Of a stretch of 64,000 nucleotides of DNA, positions 47,464-58,596 are shown piece after piece. Within the stretch, counting starts at the first letter, position 1; each line of letters opens with the position of its first letter. The stretch covers positions 522,055 to 586,054 of the forward strand of contig MU270054.1 in assembly GCA_021432635.1 (NCBI GenBank). Direction: 5' to 3'. The notes under the pieces were generated by a model. It did not search any database. It was not told the origin of the DNA and was given only the letters and a program-made list of their open reading frames with translations. A program made the position numbers and the translations under genes. Source of the DNA: Thozetella sp. PMI_491. Lineage: Eukaryota; Ascomycota; Sordariomycetes; Chaetosphaeriales; Chaetosphaeriaceae.

Positions 47464-48980
47464 ATGACCCTTATCCTAAAGTTTACTACCGCGATTGTTG
47501 CGGTGGTATTTTTTCGGCAGGCTCAGTGCTGGAGTCCAGAGCTCCCCGTTTGTCTGTCTCCCTTCCAGCCATTCGTTTACGCAGGTTGCTTTGGAGACCA
47601 AAATGGCACTACGCTCGAATTTCGCAGCGGCCTCAACCAGGACAATATGACTGTAGAACTTTGCCAAGCCGACTGCAAAGGTTAGTATATTTTCTACAGC
47701 TTCCTGGATATGAGACTTACTTAGACTGGCCTCCAGGCAATGGGTACCGCTATGCTGGTATTGAGTACTACGGCGTGTGCTTTTGCGGCACAACTGTCAA
47801 TGGACCGCTGCTCGACGATAGTCAATGCACATTCCCTTGCACGGGAAATTCCTCCGAGATTTGTGGTGGTAATAGTATCCTGTCAATGTATGAGGACCCC
47901 ACATTTGAGCCAATCGACAACAGCACAATAGCCGATTATGTGCCGCTCGGATGCTGGACGGATGATTCGGATCAAGGCAGGGCTTTGGTGTATCAGCAAG
48001 ATCTGGACACAAGCACCATGACAACAGAGATTTGCCTCCAGACATGCAAGGACGGAGGCTTCCCCTTTGCTGGCACGGAGTACGCTTCTCAATGTTGGTG
48101 TGGTGTCGTCATCGGCAACGGTACTGCAGCCGCGAACTTCACTGATTGCAACATGTCGTGCGCAGGAAATTCAACCGAAGTTTGTGGTGGACCCGCCCGT
48201 CTTAGCCTTTATGTTGCGAAAGATTTAGAATCTTTACAGCCTTGTGGCTACTCGCCGCCAAACAGCGTTTCGACTAGCCCGACTAGCTCAGCGACCAGCT
48301 CTCCAACCAGCTCATCAGCCAGCTCTTCAACTAGCTCTTCGACCAGTTCTACAACCAGCCCTACAACCAGCTCTTCAACTAGCTCTTCAACCAGTTCTAC
48401 AACCAGCTCTTCAACCAGTTCTACAACCAGCTCTACAACCAGCTCTACAACCAGCTCTCCAACCAGCTCTACAACCAGCTCTCCAACTAGCTCTCCAACT
48501 AGCTCTCGGCCAACTACGACCGCCTGTACTACGACAACCACTAAACTAAAGTCCACCTCCACTAGTACTTTATGCACCTCTACCACAACCAAAATGGCCA
48601 CTACCACCAAAAAAAACCCCACCTCGACTCAATCTCTATGTACTTCTACCACCACTATCCCATCCAATTGCGAGTATAGTTGTGGCGAATGGTGCTCGAC
48701 GAATCTCCCAGACTGGTCTGGTGTCCTGGATTGTCTAGTCTCCTATGCGAATTGCGAGTCCCAAGCTGGTGCGTGCCTTCTTAATGCGGGCAGGGGCGCC
48801 TCTTCTTTGTGCTCTGATTTCTTGTCATGGTGCGGAAATATCGCATCTTACTGTGCATCCTGCTCAGGACCCAAGTGTAGCAAGCCAGATTGCTATAGCA
48901 AGTACCCACCGAGCGGGAAACCCAGCAGTACCTCGACGATTGTATATACGTGCAAGCAGACAACTACTAAGGGATATTAG
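47464..48980 (+). CDS. Secreted protein with two WSC domains and Ser/Thr-rich linker
   Basis: Exons 47464-47680 and 47737-48980; 486 residues. The 56-bp intron is phase 1 (GTTAGT...CTCCAG). A signal peptide (FTTAIVAVVFFRQAQC) precedes two WSC domains (about residues 37-125 and 143-235), each with GCF/GCW, C..C, YAGIEYYGVCFCG or FAGTEYASQCWCG, and SSEICGG or STEVCGG. A stretch of about 85 residues of Ser-Ser-Thr/Pro triplets (245-330) is followed by a Thr/Lys-rich part and a C-terminal domain with 14 cysteines (CEYSCGEWCS to KCSKPDCY). WSC domains bind wall glucans or act as wall sensors; no transmembrane helix or GPI signal is seen, so it is probably released or wall-bound. Confidence 0.88.
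48271..48510 (+). repeat. Coding 12-bp minisatellite in the WSC gene
   Basis: About twenty tandem copies of the 12-bp unit ACAACCAGCTCT and its variants encode the Ser/Thr/Pro linker. The reading frame is preserved on the coding strand, and the antisense frame is also open only because of the repeat. Confidence 0.85.
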
Positions 48981-50097
48981 TTGGAAAGTTACTTAGATAA
49001 TTAACTTAATGGAATGGTATCGAGAATTTCACTATAATAAGGGATGAAATATATTTGACCTGTTCGTATAACGACATGAGCAGTCTAGCGAGTAGACTGA
49101 TTTCTATCCGACCTGCCACTATTTGTGTCGCAATAAGGCTCGGCTTAGCTGACGACCTCTCTGAAGGGAGAGCGATGTTTATGAGTGTTGCCCTACGGAC
49201 TCTTCATTAGGTTGGCAAAACGACGTCACAGAGGCGGAAGGCCCGGCTCGTAGATGTAAGCTCGTCGTGGTCCTGGCTGGACGATGTCCTAGGCCTGGAA
49301 GGCGAAGATTCACTCGGGAGGGCGTGGGAGCAACTGTGTAACGGAACAAGGGTCGACCACGTGTGGGACATAGGGAGAGAGGAGTGGGTGATATTGCCGA
49401 GGACTGTTGGCATTTGGGATGGCTACGCTACAAGATCGGTTCAATAAACCCGAGGAGGCATTCGAGGCTGAGCCATTCCTACGAGGACTGGAACGAGCAT
49501 CTATGCCTTGATATATGCCTTGATAAGAACGACAGTGGCTCGTTAGGCCGTTTATTTTGTCCCACAGCGTATTAGAAACAGCGAGTAGCGATTACATTTA
49601 ATTTACAGACTAGGCAACGGATATCGACTAGCATTTGAGCAAGATCTATATTTCATCAAGAAAGATGACGATTAAGCACCGACCGGCTCCAACCCTCTTC
49701 ATTTGACGCTTTTCATTCGATTCCAACAGCCCCCAGGATGCTTAAACAGCCAAAGATGAGCGCAATCTGAAATGTCTTGACCGAGGCAACATAGTAGGCT
49801 ACAAGAACTTCTGGTCGCCATGCAGGGTTTATCACTGATCGCAAGCTTGTCGCCCCGGCATGGACGATCATCTGTAGATCAAATCCGAGGACAACACAAC
49901 CGACAAAGTAGGGTTAGGGGAGGAAGTATCACCTACCCATGTTGGGATATAGTAGGCGAAAATAAAAAAAAGACCCGCCAATACAGAGGCCAAAGAGGGC
50001 AGCAGATGCGGCGGTCCTCTGGGATGCAATGTGTGGTGGGACTAACAGCGGTCAGGTTTTAAGGATTGCTATTATCACCTCTATCAGTGTGTTGACC
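48981..50097. other. Intergenic
   Basis: No gene supported. Frames at 49207-49575 and 49820-50062 have no motif. Confidence 0.35.
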
Positions 50098-50099
50098 TA

Positions 50100-50371
50100 A
50101 GTCGACCTACATGCCATTCGCCCCCCCCCCCCTCTTTCGCCCACCCTTACATACCAACGCGCCGACGCGTCTCTCCCTCACCCCCTTGATACCAACCACC
50201 ACTATATAAGATCCACGCGCTCGATCGATACAGCAAGTAGCTCGTTAGAATTATAATCTTTTCATTACTCTTATAGCTTCTTACTCTAGTTCAGATTTCT
50301 CTTCGGCCGTTGCTGATATTGACGATAGCACGCCAGTCTGTAAGGCAAGCCAGACCTGGAAGATCCCCCGG
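50100..50371 (+). mobile_element. 5' end of a second copy of the Fot1/pogo-like transposon
   Basis: Begins TA/AGTCGACCTACATGCC and matches the inverse of 36210-35930 over about 270 bp: CCAACGCGCCGACGCGTCTC, CCACTA TATAAGA, ATCTTTTCATTACT, TAGCTTCTTACTCTAGTTCA. It stops at an assembly gap. Orientation is opposite to the copy at 34.3 kb. It is less A/T-mutated, so it may be younger. Confidence 0.85.
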
Positions 50372-50381
50372 NNNNNNNNNN
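50372..50381. other. Assembly gap (10 N)
   Basis: Ten unknown bases follow the transposon end directly. Since the element is about 2 kb and only about 270 bp precede the gap, the gap probably hides the rest of a repeat that could not be assembled. The true length is unknown. Confidence 0.95.
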
Positions 50382-50536
50382 TTTCAGCCACCCGAACAAG
50401 CCCAACTCTGTTTCCCTAAAAGGCTACACGCGAGCAGCAAGACCTCGAGCTCTAGCACCGGAGAGAGTTAAATCTAGCCGTTCTCCAGGCAATCAAGTAC
50501 TTACGCCGGCACTCTTCTCAGCTTCTACTTCTAGCC

Positions 50537-51571
50537 ATGAGCATCCAAGAGCTTGCCCGTACCCTAGCTGCCGCTGGGTCGGTTAAGCTTCCAGACGACA
50601 AAGAGGAATTCTATATACTCCATCTAACTGGTACCAATCTCGTTGAGAAGCTGTGGCTAGGTGATGAAGCAAAGAACCCGACAGTAATCGCCGAAAACGC
50701 CAGGGAGGATACGTCGGCCACGTATATACTTGACTTCGATGATGGTCAGGTAGGTCAAACCACTTCCCGGAGAGTTCAGTCATAATCTATATTGATACAG
50801 TTCGGGATACCTAGGTACAGCGGCGTGTTGTCTTCATCGACCAGTCCAATATCGTTCAGTGCTATGCCTCCAACGAGTTCGATGAGTGGGAGGATACCGG
50901 CTTCGGAGAAAAGTGGATGATAACCACGAGTCCTAGGAGCAAACTGAGCGCCAACATCGGCCCCGGTGGTGGGGTCGTAATCTCGTATCAGGATACGGCG
51001 GGCCGCCTGGTGGGCACTATGAACGTTGGAGATGGGTGGACGGCGTTTGGCCCTCTCGAGGCCGCTCCAATGGTGGGAACCCCCCAGGTCCTGGATGTCA
51101 TCGACGACAAGTTGCACCTCTTCTACATAGGAGAGGAAGGAGGCCTCCACTACTTAATCTTCGATCAGGAAAAGGGTACCTGGCAAGGTGAGCCCGCTCG
51201 AGCCACGATGGCTGCGAATTGGTTCTTTCTCGAGTGACTCTGCGCTAACTAGGATGGGTTCCTGCTCAGACAACATGATCCAGAACACCAAGTTCGAGAC
51301 CCCCATTGACAATTTCATGGTCACTAAGAATCCGGAGACCGGCTCCTTCGAGAGTTATTTTCTGACAGCCGGTTCAATGTGGGCCATTGAAGGGGACAAG
51401 GAGAAGACCAACCTTGGCAAGGTAGAGGGCGACGGCAAGCTGATCCCTTCCTCCAAGGCACAAGCTGGGCGCTACCACCACCGGAGCTACCACCGGCATA
51501 CCAGCTGGGGTAATGCTAAATATGTAGAGATCACTCGAGGCCGCCATGGCATGACCCGCATTTGGTATTAA
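50537..51571 (+). CDS. Fungal fucose-specific-lectin-like protein
   Basis: Exons 50537-50749, 50821-51187 and 51270-51571; 293 residues. The introns (71 and 82 bp) keep phase and give ILDFDDGQRRVVFIDQSN and KGTWQDNMIQNTKFETPI. Repeated beta-propeller-type strands (RVVFIDQSNIVQCYASNEFD, LHLFYIGEEGGLHYLIFD, NVGDGWTAFGPLEAAP) resemble the fungal fucose-specific lectin family (PF07938). There is no signal peptide, so it would be cytosolic, as many fungal defence lectins are. The last 30 residues are His/Arg-rich and unlike the family; an alternate frame there is Gly/Thr-rich, so a late frameshift is possible. The gene starts 155 bp after the assembly gap. Confidence 0.6.
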
Positions 51572-52131
51572 GGTCGTGGTGGAAGATATTTGTCGTGTCT
51601 TCTAGTCCAGTTGCCTAGACAGTCACCAGGGGCGAGCTAGCTAAGAAATAACGGTATATTCAAGTGGATTGCTCTGATCTAGTAGTTTTATATCTCTTTG
51701 GACTTTCCGGTGTTTCCGTAGAGCATAGGCGGCAGCAGTCCTTATGCTGAGGCCTGACCTGACCGTCGCAGGGCGGCAACCGTAGCAACAGTTACGAGGC
51801 CTGCTGACACTTCTAAATTCACCATGGGCGTAAGTACCAAAGCATTAACATTGAGCTTATTCCATGGCATGAATGACACATCCAATATCAAAATGATAAT
51901 AAATGCAAGGACGTACAGGTTTCCATCCATTAGATCACCACTCGTCTTTTGGGCGTTGGGATACGCAACTCAAATGCCAACAATGTGCCTATCGACGGAG
52001 CAGTGCGCCACCAATAAGGCTTATGTGAGCCTCCTGGCGACTAAAGTTTCACCCCGCCTTATTTCTTCTGTTCAAATTTTGCATTTTCCAGCCTCTCCAC
52101 ATCAGTAGTATATATCGGGCATCAACAGCTA
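51572..52131. other. Intergenic, 560 bp
   Basis: No gene seen. Separates the lectin-like gene from the trypsin-like gene, both on the plus strand. Confidence 0.4.
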
Positions 52132-53806
52132 ATGACCATGGCCTCTAGTCCGCCGACCCTCGATTTGGACAAGTTCACCGTACCTTCTGGTCTTCGGCAC
52201 CGAACCCAACGAGGCGAAGGACCACCGAAGACCGACGACTACGGGATTTACTTAACCGTAGACCCGCATCGGTGGGGGAAATGGGTGGTAAAATTAGAGT
52301 TCAAGAAACTGGGAGGTGAGGAGAGCACCATTGCATCCGGTTTCCATCCCTATGGTCTTGCAGAGACAGGCCTAGCTAACATGAGCGGCCGGCGCACTTG
52401 CCAAAGAAGCCAGACAGGGCAACGGCTTTTACGTAAATATCCCAAACAAAGCCTTCGATGTCATCCTCACGGCGGGACACAACCTCGTCGACGCGCCAAA
52501 GCAGTACTGCACCGACATCAGAATCGTCACCGCCACCGGAAAGACTCCCGTGTCTCCTGACATGATCCATGTCTGCCAGCGATACTCCGACGATCCTTCC
52601 GAGTTGAACGCCATCTACGATTACGGCGTCATCCTCCTGAGGCGAAGTTCCCCGACGCAGCAGGGGTTTGGGTTTGGGTGTAGCCTTATGCTTGGGCTTG
52701 CGCAAGACGAAGATATGCTTCAGGATCGACTGCTGTATGTCAGCGGGTACAGGCCTTGGGAGTTCCCACCTGCTCAGCCGCGGAAGTCCGAGGGGAACTG
52801 TGTCTCGTCTGGCGAAGACCAGCTACAGTACAAGGCCAAAACTGAGGAAGGCATGAGCGGCGGGCCAGTGTGGCTTGGGTTTCGCGGTGTTGAGACCGTC
52901 GTAGCAATTCAGTACGTCTGGCTAATAACCGTTTATTTTTTATTTCATTTTCCCCCTACATTACCTCTCTTCCATTACTCGTTGGTCCCGCCAACGCCGT
53001 TGCCCCACCATCGGTTTGTTTATTGATGCCACATTCACCAAACAGCCTCGTCCTTCGTGCTAATTCTCTTGCTATAAAGCAACTATGGGGCAGATGACGA
53101 CAGCCAGGGTAACAAGGGCTCCCGCCTGAACTTGGATGTGTGGCGAACTGTCTGCAAATGGGTCAACACTGGCTGGACGAGTTCGTCACTCAATTACCTC
53201 GGCTCCTCGACCTTCTCTATGCACTTACACATCCTCCGGAGCACCTCCCATTCATCAGGAAATAAAGTCACCGGCCTTGGTCGTGTCCGGGTGGGCCTGC
53301 CGGGCCGGGTGGAAACGCGGTTTGATGTTCTTCCCGTGTCGGCAGCTCCAGGAGACCGAGACTGGGAAGCTTGTTACGGTTTCCTCCTCTGCGCAGCGCC
53401 CTCAAGCGCGAGGAATACCGGTTTGGTGGCCGATATGCCCCTTCCCGAATGGTTGAGGTGGGAAGTGGCAACACGGAAGATTTCCCTTACTAACCAACTC
53501 GTCGCCGAGTGCGAGGTTAAGCTTCTCCATGCAGTGGCTCAGCCTGGGAAGCCGTTCGATATCCAAGCACGATTAGATGCGGGCAGCTGGGCACACGTCC
53601 TGATGGACATGAAGAGTCTGCTGGATGAAGAGCCTGATCTTGAGTCGCTACTGGCAAACGACCCGCAGGACTGCGAGGACACGACAGAGATATCATTCAT
53701 GCCCGTTGGCACATCAAAGCAGAACAAGGTGATTTTCTTATATGGTTATATGGAACAAAGCAACAAGCCTTCTGACAAGAACATACAGAAATTTGAATTT
53801 AAATAG
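52132..53806 (+). CDS. Leaderless trypsin-like protease, 3' end damaged
   Basis: Exons 52132-52315, 52407-52911 and 53080-53806 if read to the first stop. The joins give KKLGEARQGNGFYVN and VVAIHNYGADDDSQG. The catalytic triad is visible: His in ILTAGHNLVD, Asp in AIYDYGVILLRR and Ser in EEGMSGGPVWLGF. No signal peptide or membrane helix precedes it, so it is intracellular. The HNYG..GSRLNLDVW block closes the protease domain. About 200 further residues are not recognised but include ITLTNQL-like KISLTNQLVAECEV and an acidic stretch. The family probably had further exons: GTGATT at 53728 and CAG at 53843 bracket a likely intron, and the sequence beyond is coding-like but frameshifted. The product may be truncated or the gene dying. 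Confidence 0.7.
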
Positions 53807-53843
53807 CTGGCGACAATTTGAAACTTTCCGTGATGTTGCAGGC

Positions 53844-54140
53844 GCATGCCGGGGGGTCATCACAGGTCGAGTCGAGGTGAGCAGCTCAAGGTGACAATCA
53901 AAGGCAATGATGTGACAAGGACGGCAAATTCAACTTCATTGCGCACTACACCAAGACCAGCAGGTTAGTCAGGAAAATTGAAGACGATAATGGTTAAGGT
54001 ACTACATTGTTTCCTAGCTTTTCATCACCAGAGAAACCGTCACTTCTGAGGCCGACGTCGAACATAACAAGGAGGACCTAACACAACAAGGCCGCTTGCT
54101 AAAGGTTAAGCTTCGTCGTACGGTGGCGTCCGGGCGGTAG
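53844..54140 (+). pseudogene. Decayed 3' exons of the trypsin-like gene
   Basis: Three short frames read in series as GVITGRVE, GEQLKVTIKGND and DKDGKFNFIAHYTKTSR. Each step needs one missing base. After a likely intron (GTTAGT near 53965 to TAG near 54017) FITRETVTSEADVEHNKED and GRLLKVKLRRTVASGR follow, ending at TAG 54138. Order and spacing fit the C-terminal part of the upstream gene. Confidence 0.5.
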
Positions 54141-57093
54141 GTAGAGTCACTGGTATGCCTACGGTGGTAGTGTGGATATAGACTAGCCCATTCAAAACGA
54201 ACTGGGTCTTTTTGTCCCTTGCCATAAACTAGACTCACTGAACGCTCGTTCAGAAAGTCACCGTGACTACTAGCCTCCCGAGACCGAGACTCATGAGGAC
54301 CCGCGCTTATCCATTCTAGTTAATAGATCTTTGGACCAAAGTTCTCTAGGACCGAGAAAGTTGAACGCCTGACTACCTCATGCACAATGACGAGGCTGTA
54401 GTCGCAACCGGAATCGTTTCCTTATGGAATCTGGACCAGCATGTAGCCCAAGTTCTCGAGTCTGCCGTGGAGCCTGTACGTGGATGACGAAAGGAGATCA
54501 AGATTTCGGTTGATCATCCCTAGAGTGTGTGAACATACGAATGAGGGTGGGGCATGGGTGTAGAGTCGACATGGGATCGGATGGCAGTGTCGATCTCACA
54601 CTCCACAACTATGGGCCTGGCGTTGAGGTCCGGCTCCCCCCTTAACACCGCGCAGCAGCGCCCCTGGGCGAGGGTTTTCCATGTCTCAGAAGTCTTAAAA
54701 CCCCGTCCTTCGTTCCCAGGCCATCACAGGATTAATATCCCCAACTTTAGCCACAATATCGGTGGGATTACTAAAAACCTTCACTCCTACGGCCTCTTAC
54801 AAGGCTTCCTTTAGGAGCATATATATAAGAATCACCAATTGATTCTATTATCTTAGTAGTGGTCTAATTAGGCATGGATAATCACTTTCCGCCTAACTAT
54901 ATATAGAGAAGCCAAACTTAGTATTACTCGCGAGCATCTGTCCTGCGGGCTATACATCTATTTACCTGTTAATAAAGTGACGAGTCTTCATAGCTTCATG
55001 TTTGGATGTTAGCCGGACTATCTGGCAGCCCAGTGGCTGACAGCTCCGAACTGTTGTGTATTGGTGCACTACGACTCCAATGTTTTACTCTCGTGTGTCT
55101 CCAAACCAGTACGTAATGTGGTTCTGTCCCACAGAGGATGTCGTCTTCGATGCAAAGAAAACATTCGAACCAATCCATCAATTCGGATTAGCCAAGTGCA
55201 CTAAGATCTTATCACGCCCTTTCCGCGCTTGCCATTTCAAATGTCGAGCGGAGCAACTAAGCTGCGCGAATGGTCATTGAAGCCTTCGATGGCTTTGAAG
55301 AGAAAAGTCTCAGCCAAGTTCTATCAGTTGTATTTCTCAATTCTAGCCAGGTACTGCTTCCAAGGCTGCTCATGTGCTGCCATGTCCGATTCATACAGCG
55401 AGGCTGTGACGAGACTAGCAGCCTTTGCATTATGAGCAAGATAGTTAGACCCTTGTAATGGAAATGCTTCCCAAGATATCAGAGTTATCGATTCGGCAGT
55501 TCCGCTGTTTGTCCTTGGTGTACACTTCGGATCCCTGGCTGTAGTCGCTAAGAATGATGACCCTGAAGAGGCGTGACGAAACTGGTGCAATCATATTATG
55601 CAGGGCGGGAGAAAACCCCCAACTATGCATCCAATTAGGTTTCCCAGCCTGGTTTGGCGTGCGATGTGGGAGATGAACTAGTTATAGTAGAGCGTTAAAC
55701 AGAGAATTAGACTCAACTACCTAGTTAACCTTGTTCATATATACAGCAAACTTCATTCGCAGCTTAGGTTTCGAACCACACAGTCCTCCAGAACCGCGCT
55801 ATTGTATCGAACGAGTACCAGGTCTTGGGTGGCCAGGGAGAGCACTAGAAATGGTCTTTTTTCCAGCAGGTAAGGCTAGTTTCTAGGGATATTAGACTCC
55901 TACGCTAATAATGCAGTACGAGAGACTTGCATCGCCTTCAAATTCTTCCTTGCTGCCCTGTCTATTCCACTATTCGAAGGAGATTTGGGAAACAAACAAC
56001 AAACTTGAAATTTCAGGGGAAATAGTATTGAAGCGATAGGGGACACCTAGGTAAAGTTTCAACTGAATCAGCTAACTATACAGCCCCCATAGCTTACTAC
56101 CCCCTCGTCTCTCAGTATTATTTTACACGCGTAGATATCGGTGCCAGCTGCATCATGAGGCCCGACACATTTACGCACTTGTAGAAGTAGCCTTCGATTA
56201 GCGCTGACGCTCACTCTTGACTAGATAGGAGATAACCTAGAGAAGACGCCTGTTGAGCCCCACACTTGTTCCTGCTAGTGTTCGTCTCTCAGGAGCGTGT
56301 AGGTAGTCGAGACAATGTTTTATTATGATGTTTCAGGAGAGATCTGCTGCTGCACGAAGAGGAACGGGGCAGTGATATGGCAGATCATCTGAGACATAAT
56401 TGGATCCCTTCATTGCAACTGTTTGGCAGGCTGGTGGGGCTGTTAACAACCAGGATGAGACAAATCTAGAGCTGTTTCCCCCTCATATCCCACTTCATAT
56501 TAATTGCATCTAAGACAGCACTTCCTCGTAATATATAAGAGTATCTCAGATCCTCATTTCCGCGATGCGCGATTACTTACACGGTCGCAGCTAAATATGC
56601 CCCCGTACAGCCCAGCCGGAATCTTTAAATAGGACCTCTGGGACTCGCAAAACCATAGACGGCGGAAGGACGCCTGTGGCGGCTTCTCACGCTGCTATGA
56701 AAAGTTTGATAATATATGAATGAATATTTCCCACGAAAGTCGTACCGTAGCAATATACCGTGTCACGCATCTCAGCGCCGCCCCAGTATAGCCCCAGCAT
56801 CCCTCCAGCCTCTTCCAAGGATGAAGGGATTTGTGTGAGATGTTAGGCACGCAGACTTCCGGATTTGGATAAAAACATTCTTTGAGGGGCCAAATAGCAC
56901 TTCTTCAGCCTCTCGACGCTCATTCAGGTACACATTAATGCTTAGCCAGTTGTGGGTGCCGTTGTATAAAAGCCTCGAAGCTTCCAAGATCTCATAGTCT
57001 CAAAATAAAATAGGTCTATCAGACATCTCTTCGCCCCCACCCTCCCGCCTAACACCACCCGTTAACCGAAACGTCTCATACTCTTTTCCCAGT
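54141..57093. other. Long intergenic region
   Basis: No intact gene. Short coding-like pieces occur near 54570-54640 (SVDLTLHNYGPGVEVRLPP) without context. The 3' end contains TATAAAAG at 56965-56972, about 125 bp before the next ATG. Confidence 0.4.
56965..56972 (+). promoter_or_regulatory. TATA box of the Lys/Thr-tailed secreted protein gene
   Basis: TATAAAAG lies about 122 bp upstream of the ATG at 57094. Confidence 0.55.
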
Positions 57094-57848
57094 ATGCGTT
57101 CAACCGCCATCGTCACCGCTGCGAGCCTTGCCTTCGGGCTCAGCCGGGCATGTGAGGTTCTCGATGACGTCAAGACGACCTTCTACGGAACCAACGACAG
57201 TCCCGGCGGTAAAGTAGCTTATGACTGCGGCGACCGGAACTATCTCGCCCAAGGCGATGGAAGTTTTAGCAACCCCCTCACTTTTGGGGGCGACTTGCTG
57301 TCGTATCTGCCATGCCAGCTTATCTACTCCCCATACTTGAGGAAATATCTACGTATGGAAGATAACTGCAAGCAGTGTAGTATGTTCCGCTTGGCGAACA
57401 GACTAAGGCATAGAAGTTACTAACCTCCATGAAGTCAAGGACGCCAACAAAGGGATTAGGCATATTGCCATCTGGTCAGCCCAGGCTCCCAACTCCTGCG
57501 AGGACGAGCTCACTCCTACCGCATGGCAAGATGTCGTTCTAGACCCTCCTGGAGATCTCGCTGTCGACAGTAAGGAACCACTTTTGTATAGGCTCACTAG
57601 CTGCTAAATTCGCTTACGATGTCCCACTAGTCTCTCCACTCTATGCGAATGGGAAATGCAACAAGGGGATAGCTCAGCCAGATGCTACCGGGGCGTGCTT
57701 CCGCGTAGCTGTTAAACCTGTTAAAACCAAGAAAACTACTACATCGAAGGCCCAGCCTACCAAAGCTGTGCCGACTAAAGCTCGGCCAACGAAGAAAACC
57801 ACGACTCAGCAAACCAAGCCGAAGCAAACCAAGACAATCAAGGCTTAG
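57094..57848 (+). CDS. Secreted protein with Cys-rich domain and Lys/Thr-rich tail
   Basis: Exons 57094-57379, 57435-57569 and 57631-57848; 212 residues. The two phase-1 introns (55 and 61 bp) have CTAAC-type branch sites. The joins give NCKQCIKDANKGIRHIAIW and GDLAVDISPLYANGKCN. A signal peptide (IVTAASLAFGLSRA) is followed by a domain of about 140 residues with KTTFYGTNDSPGGKVAYDCG, NPLTFGG, LPCQLIYSPYLRKYLRMED and NSCEDELTP. I recognise this as a widespread secreted fungal family of unknown function. The last 45 residues are repeats of Thr-Lys-Pro-Lys-Ala, strongly basic, and could bind anionic wall polymers or nucleic acid. Confidence 0.8.
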
Positions 57849-58596
57849 CAAACGCTGCTTTATTACACTGATTCACAATCCGCTGTTTTCTTGTACTGAT
57901 ATCTGAGCAGATGTTGAATGCCCACCCTGATACGTCTCGCTTGGTCATCGTTTCGTCTTAAAACCCACCTGTACTTTAGCAAGCACACATAATTCCCATT
58001 ATTATTTACTCATCATAGCATAACTAGAAAGGATTTGTATGTTGTGGGTGTTCGACCGTGACGCCTGTAGTTTAGTTCGTCAAGAGGTACAATGTGGCAT
58101 CATGTTTCCGAAGCAGCTAAGAGCTGCGCCAGCGCTTCTCTCGAAGACTGAACCTTAGCTTGCGGAGCTACTTGCTCTTTTGAGTAGTTATATTGCTTTA
58201 ACATTTGACTAGTTCGTAGTCTAAGTTACGTGCCTAATAAGGAGTGTAGAACCTTGCGTTACAGCCCAGGTGTTGGGTATGGCAAGCATTAAACCCACCA
58301 TGGTGAGATATTCAATTGATCATGAGACACTTCAATGATAATAGAGAGAATCTTCTCTCGCTAAGCCCCACCACTGGGTATAACATACGGGATCCAGACC
58401 AACTAGTGACGGGATTCCTGTGGGCATCTCTTATGCCCAGGAATTGGGTCCCCAAGTTCCATCCATCAGCCTTCATCACAGAGCCATCACAGGCGTAAAG
58501 GGGTTGGCAGCACTCTGAAGATCTCCTCAGGATGTACGGAGAGGATAGCAAATCGACCTCCTGCATGTAGCAGAAGAAGCAATGCCAAGATGACAA
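57849..58596. other. Intergenic, convergent gene ends
   Basis: Lies between two convergent genes. No features beyond likely 3' ends. Confidence 0.4.

Noticed and set aside
48248..48622. Antisense frame rich in Val-Glu-Leu
   Set aside because: Produced by the 12-bp coding repeat of the WSC gene read backwards.
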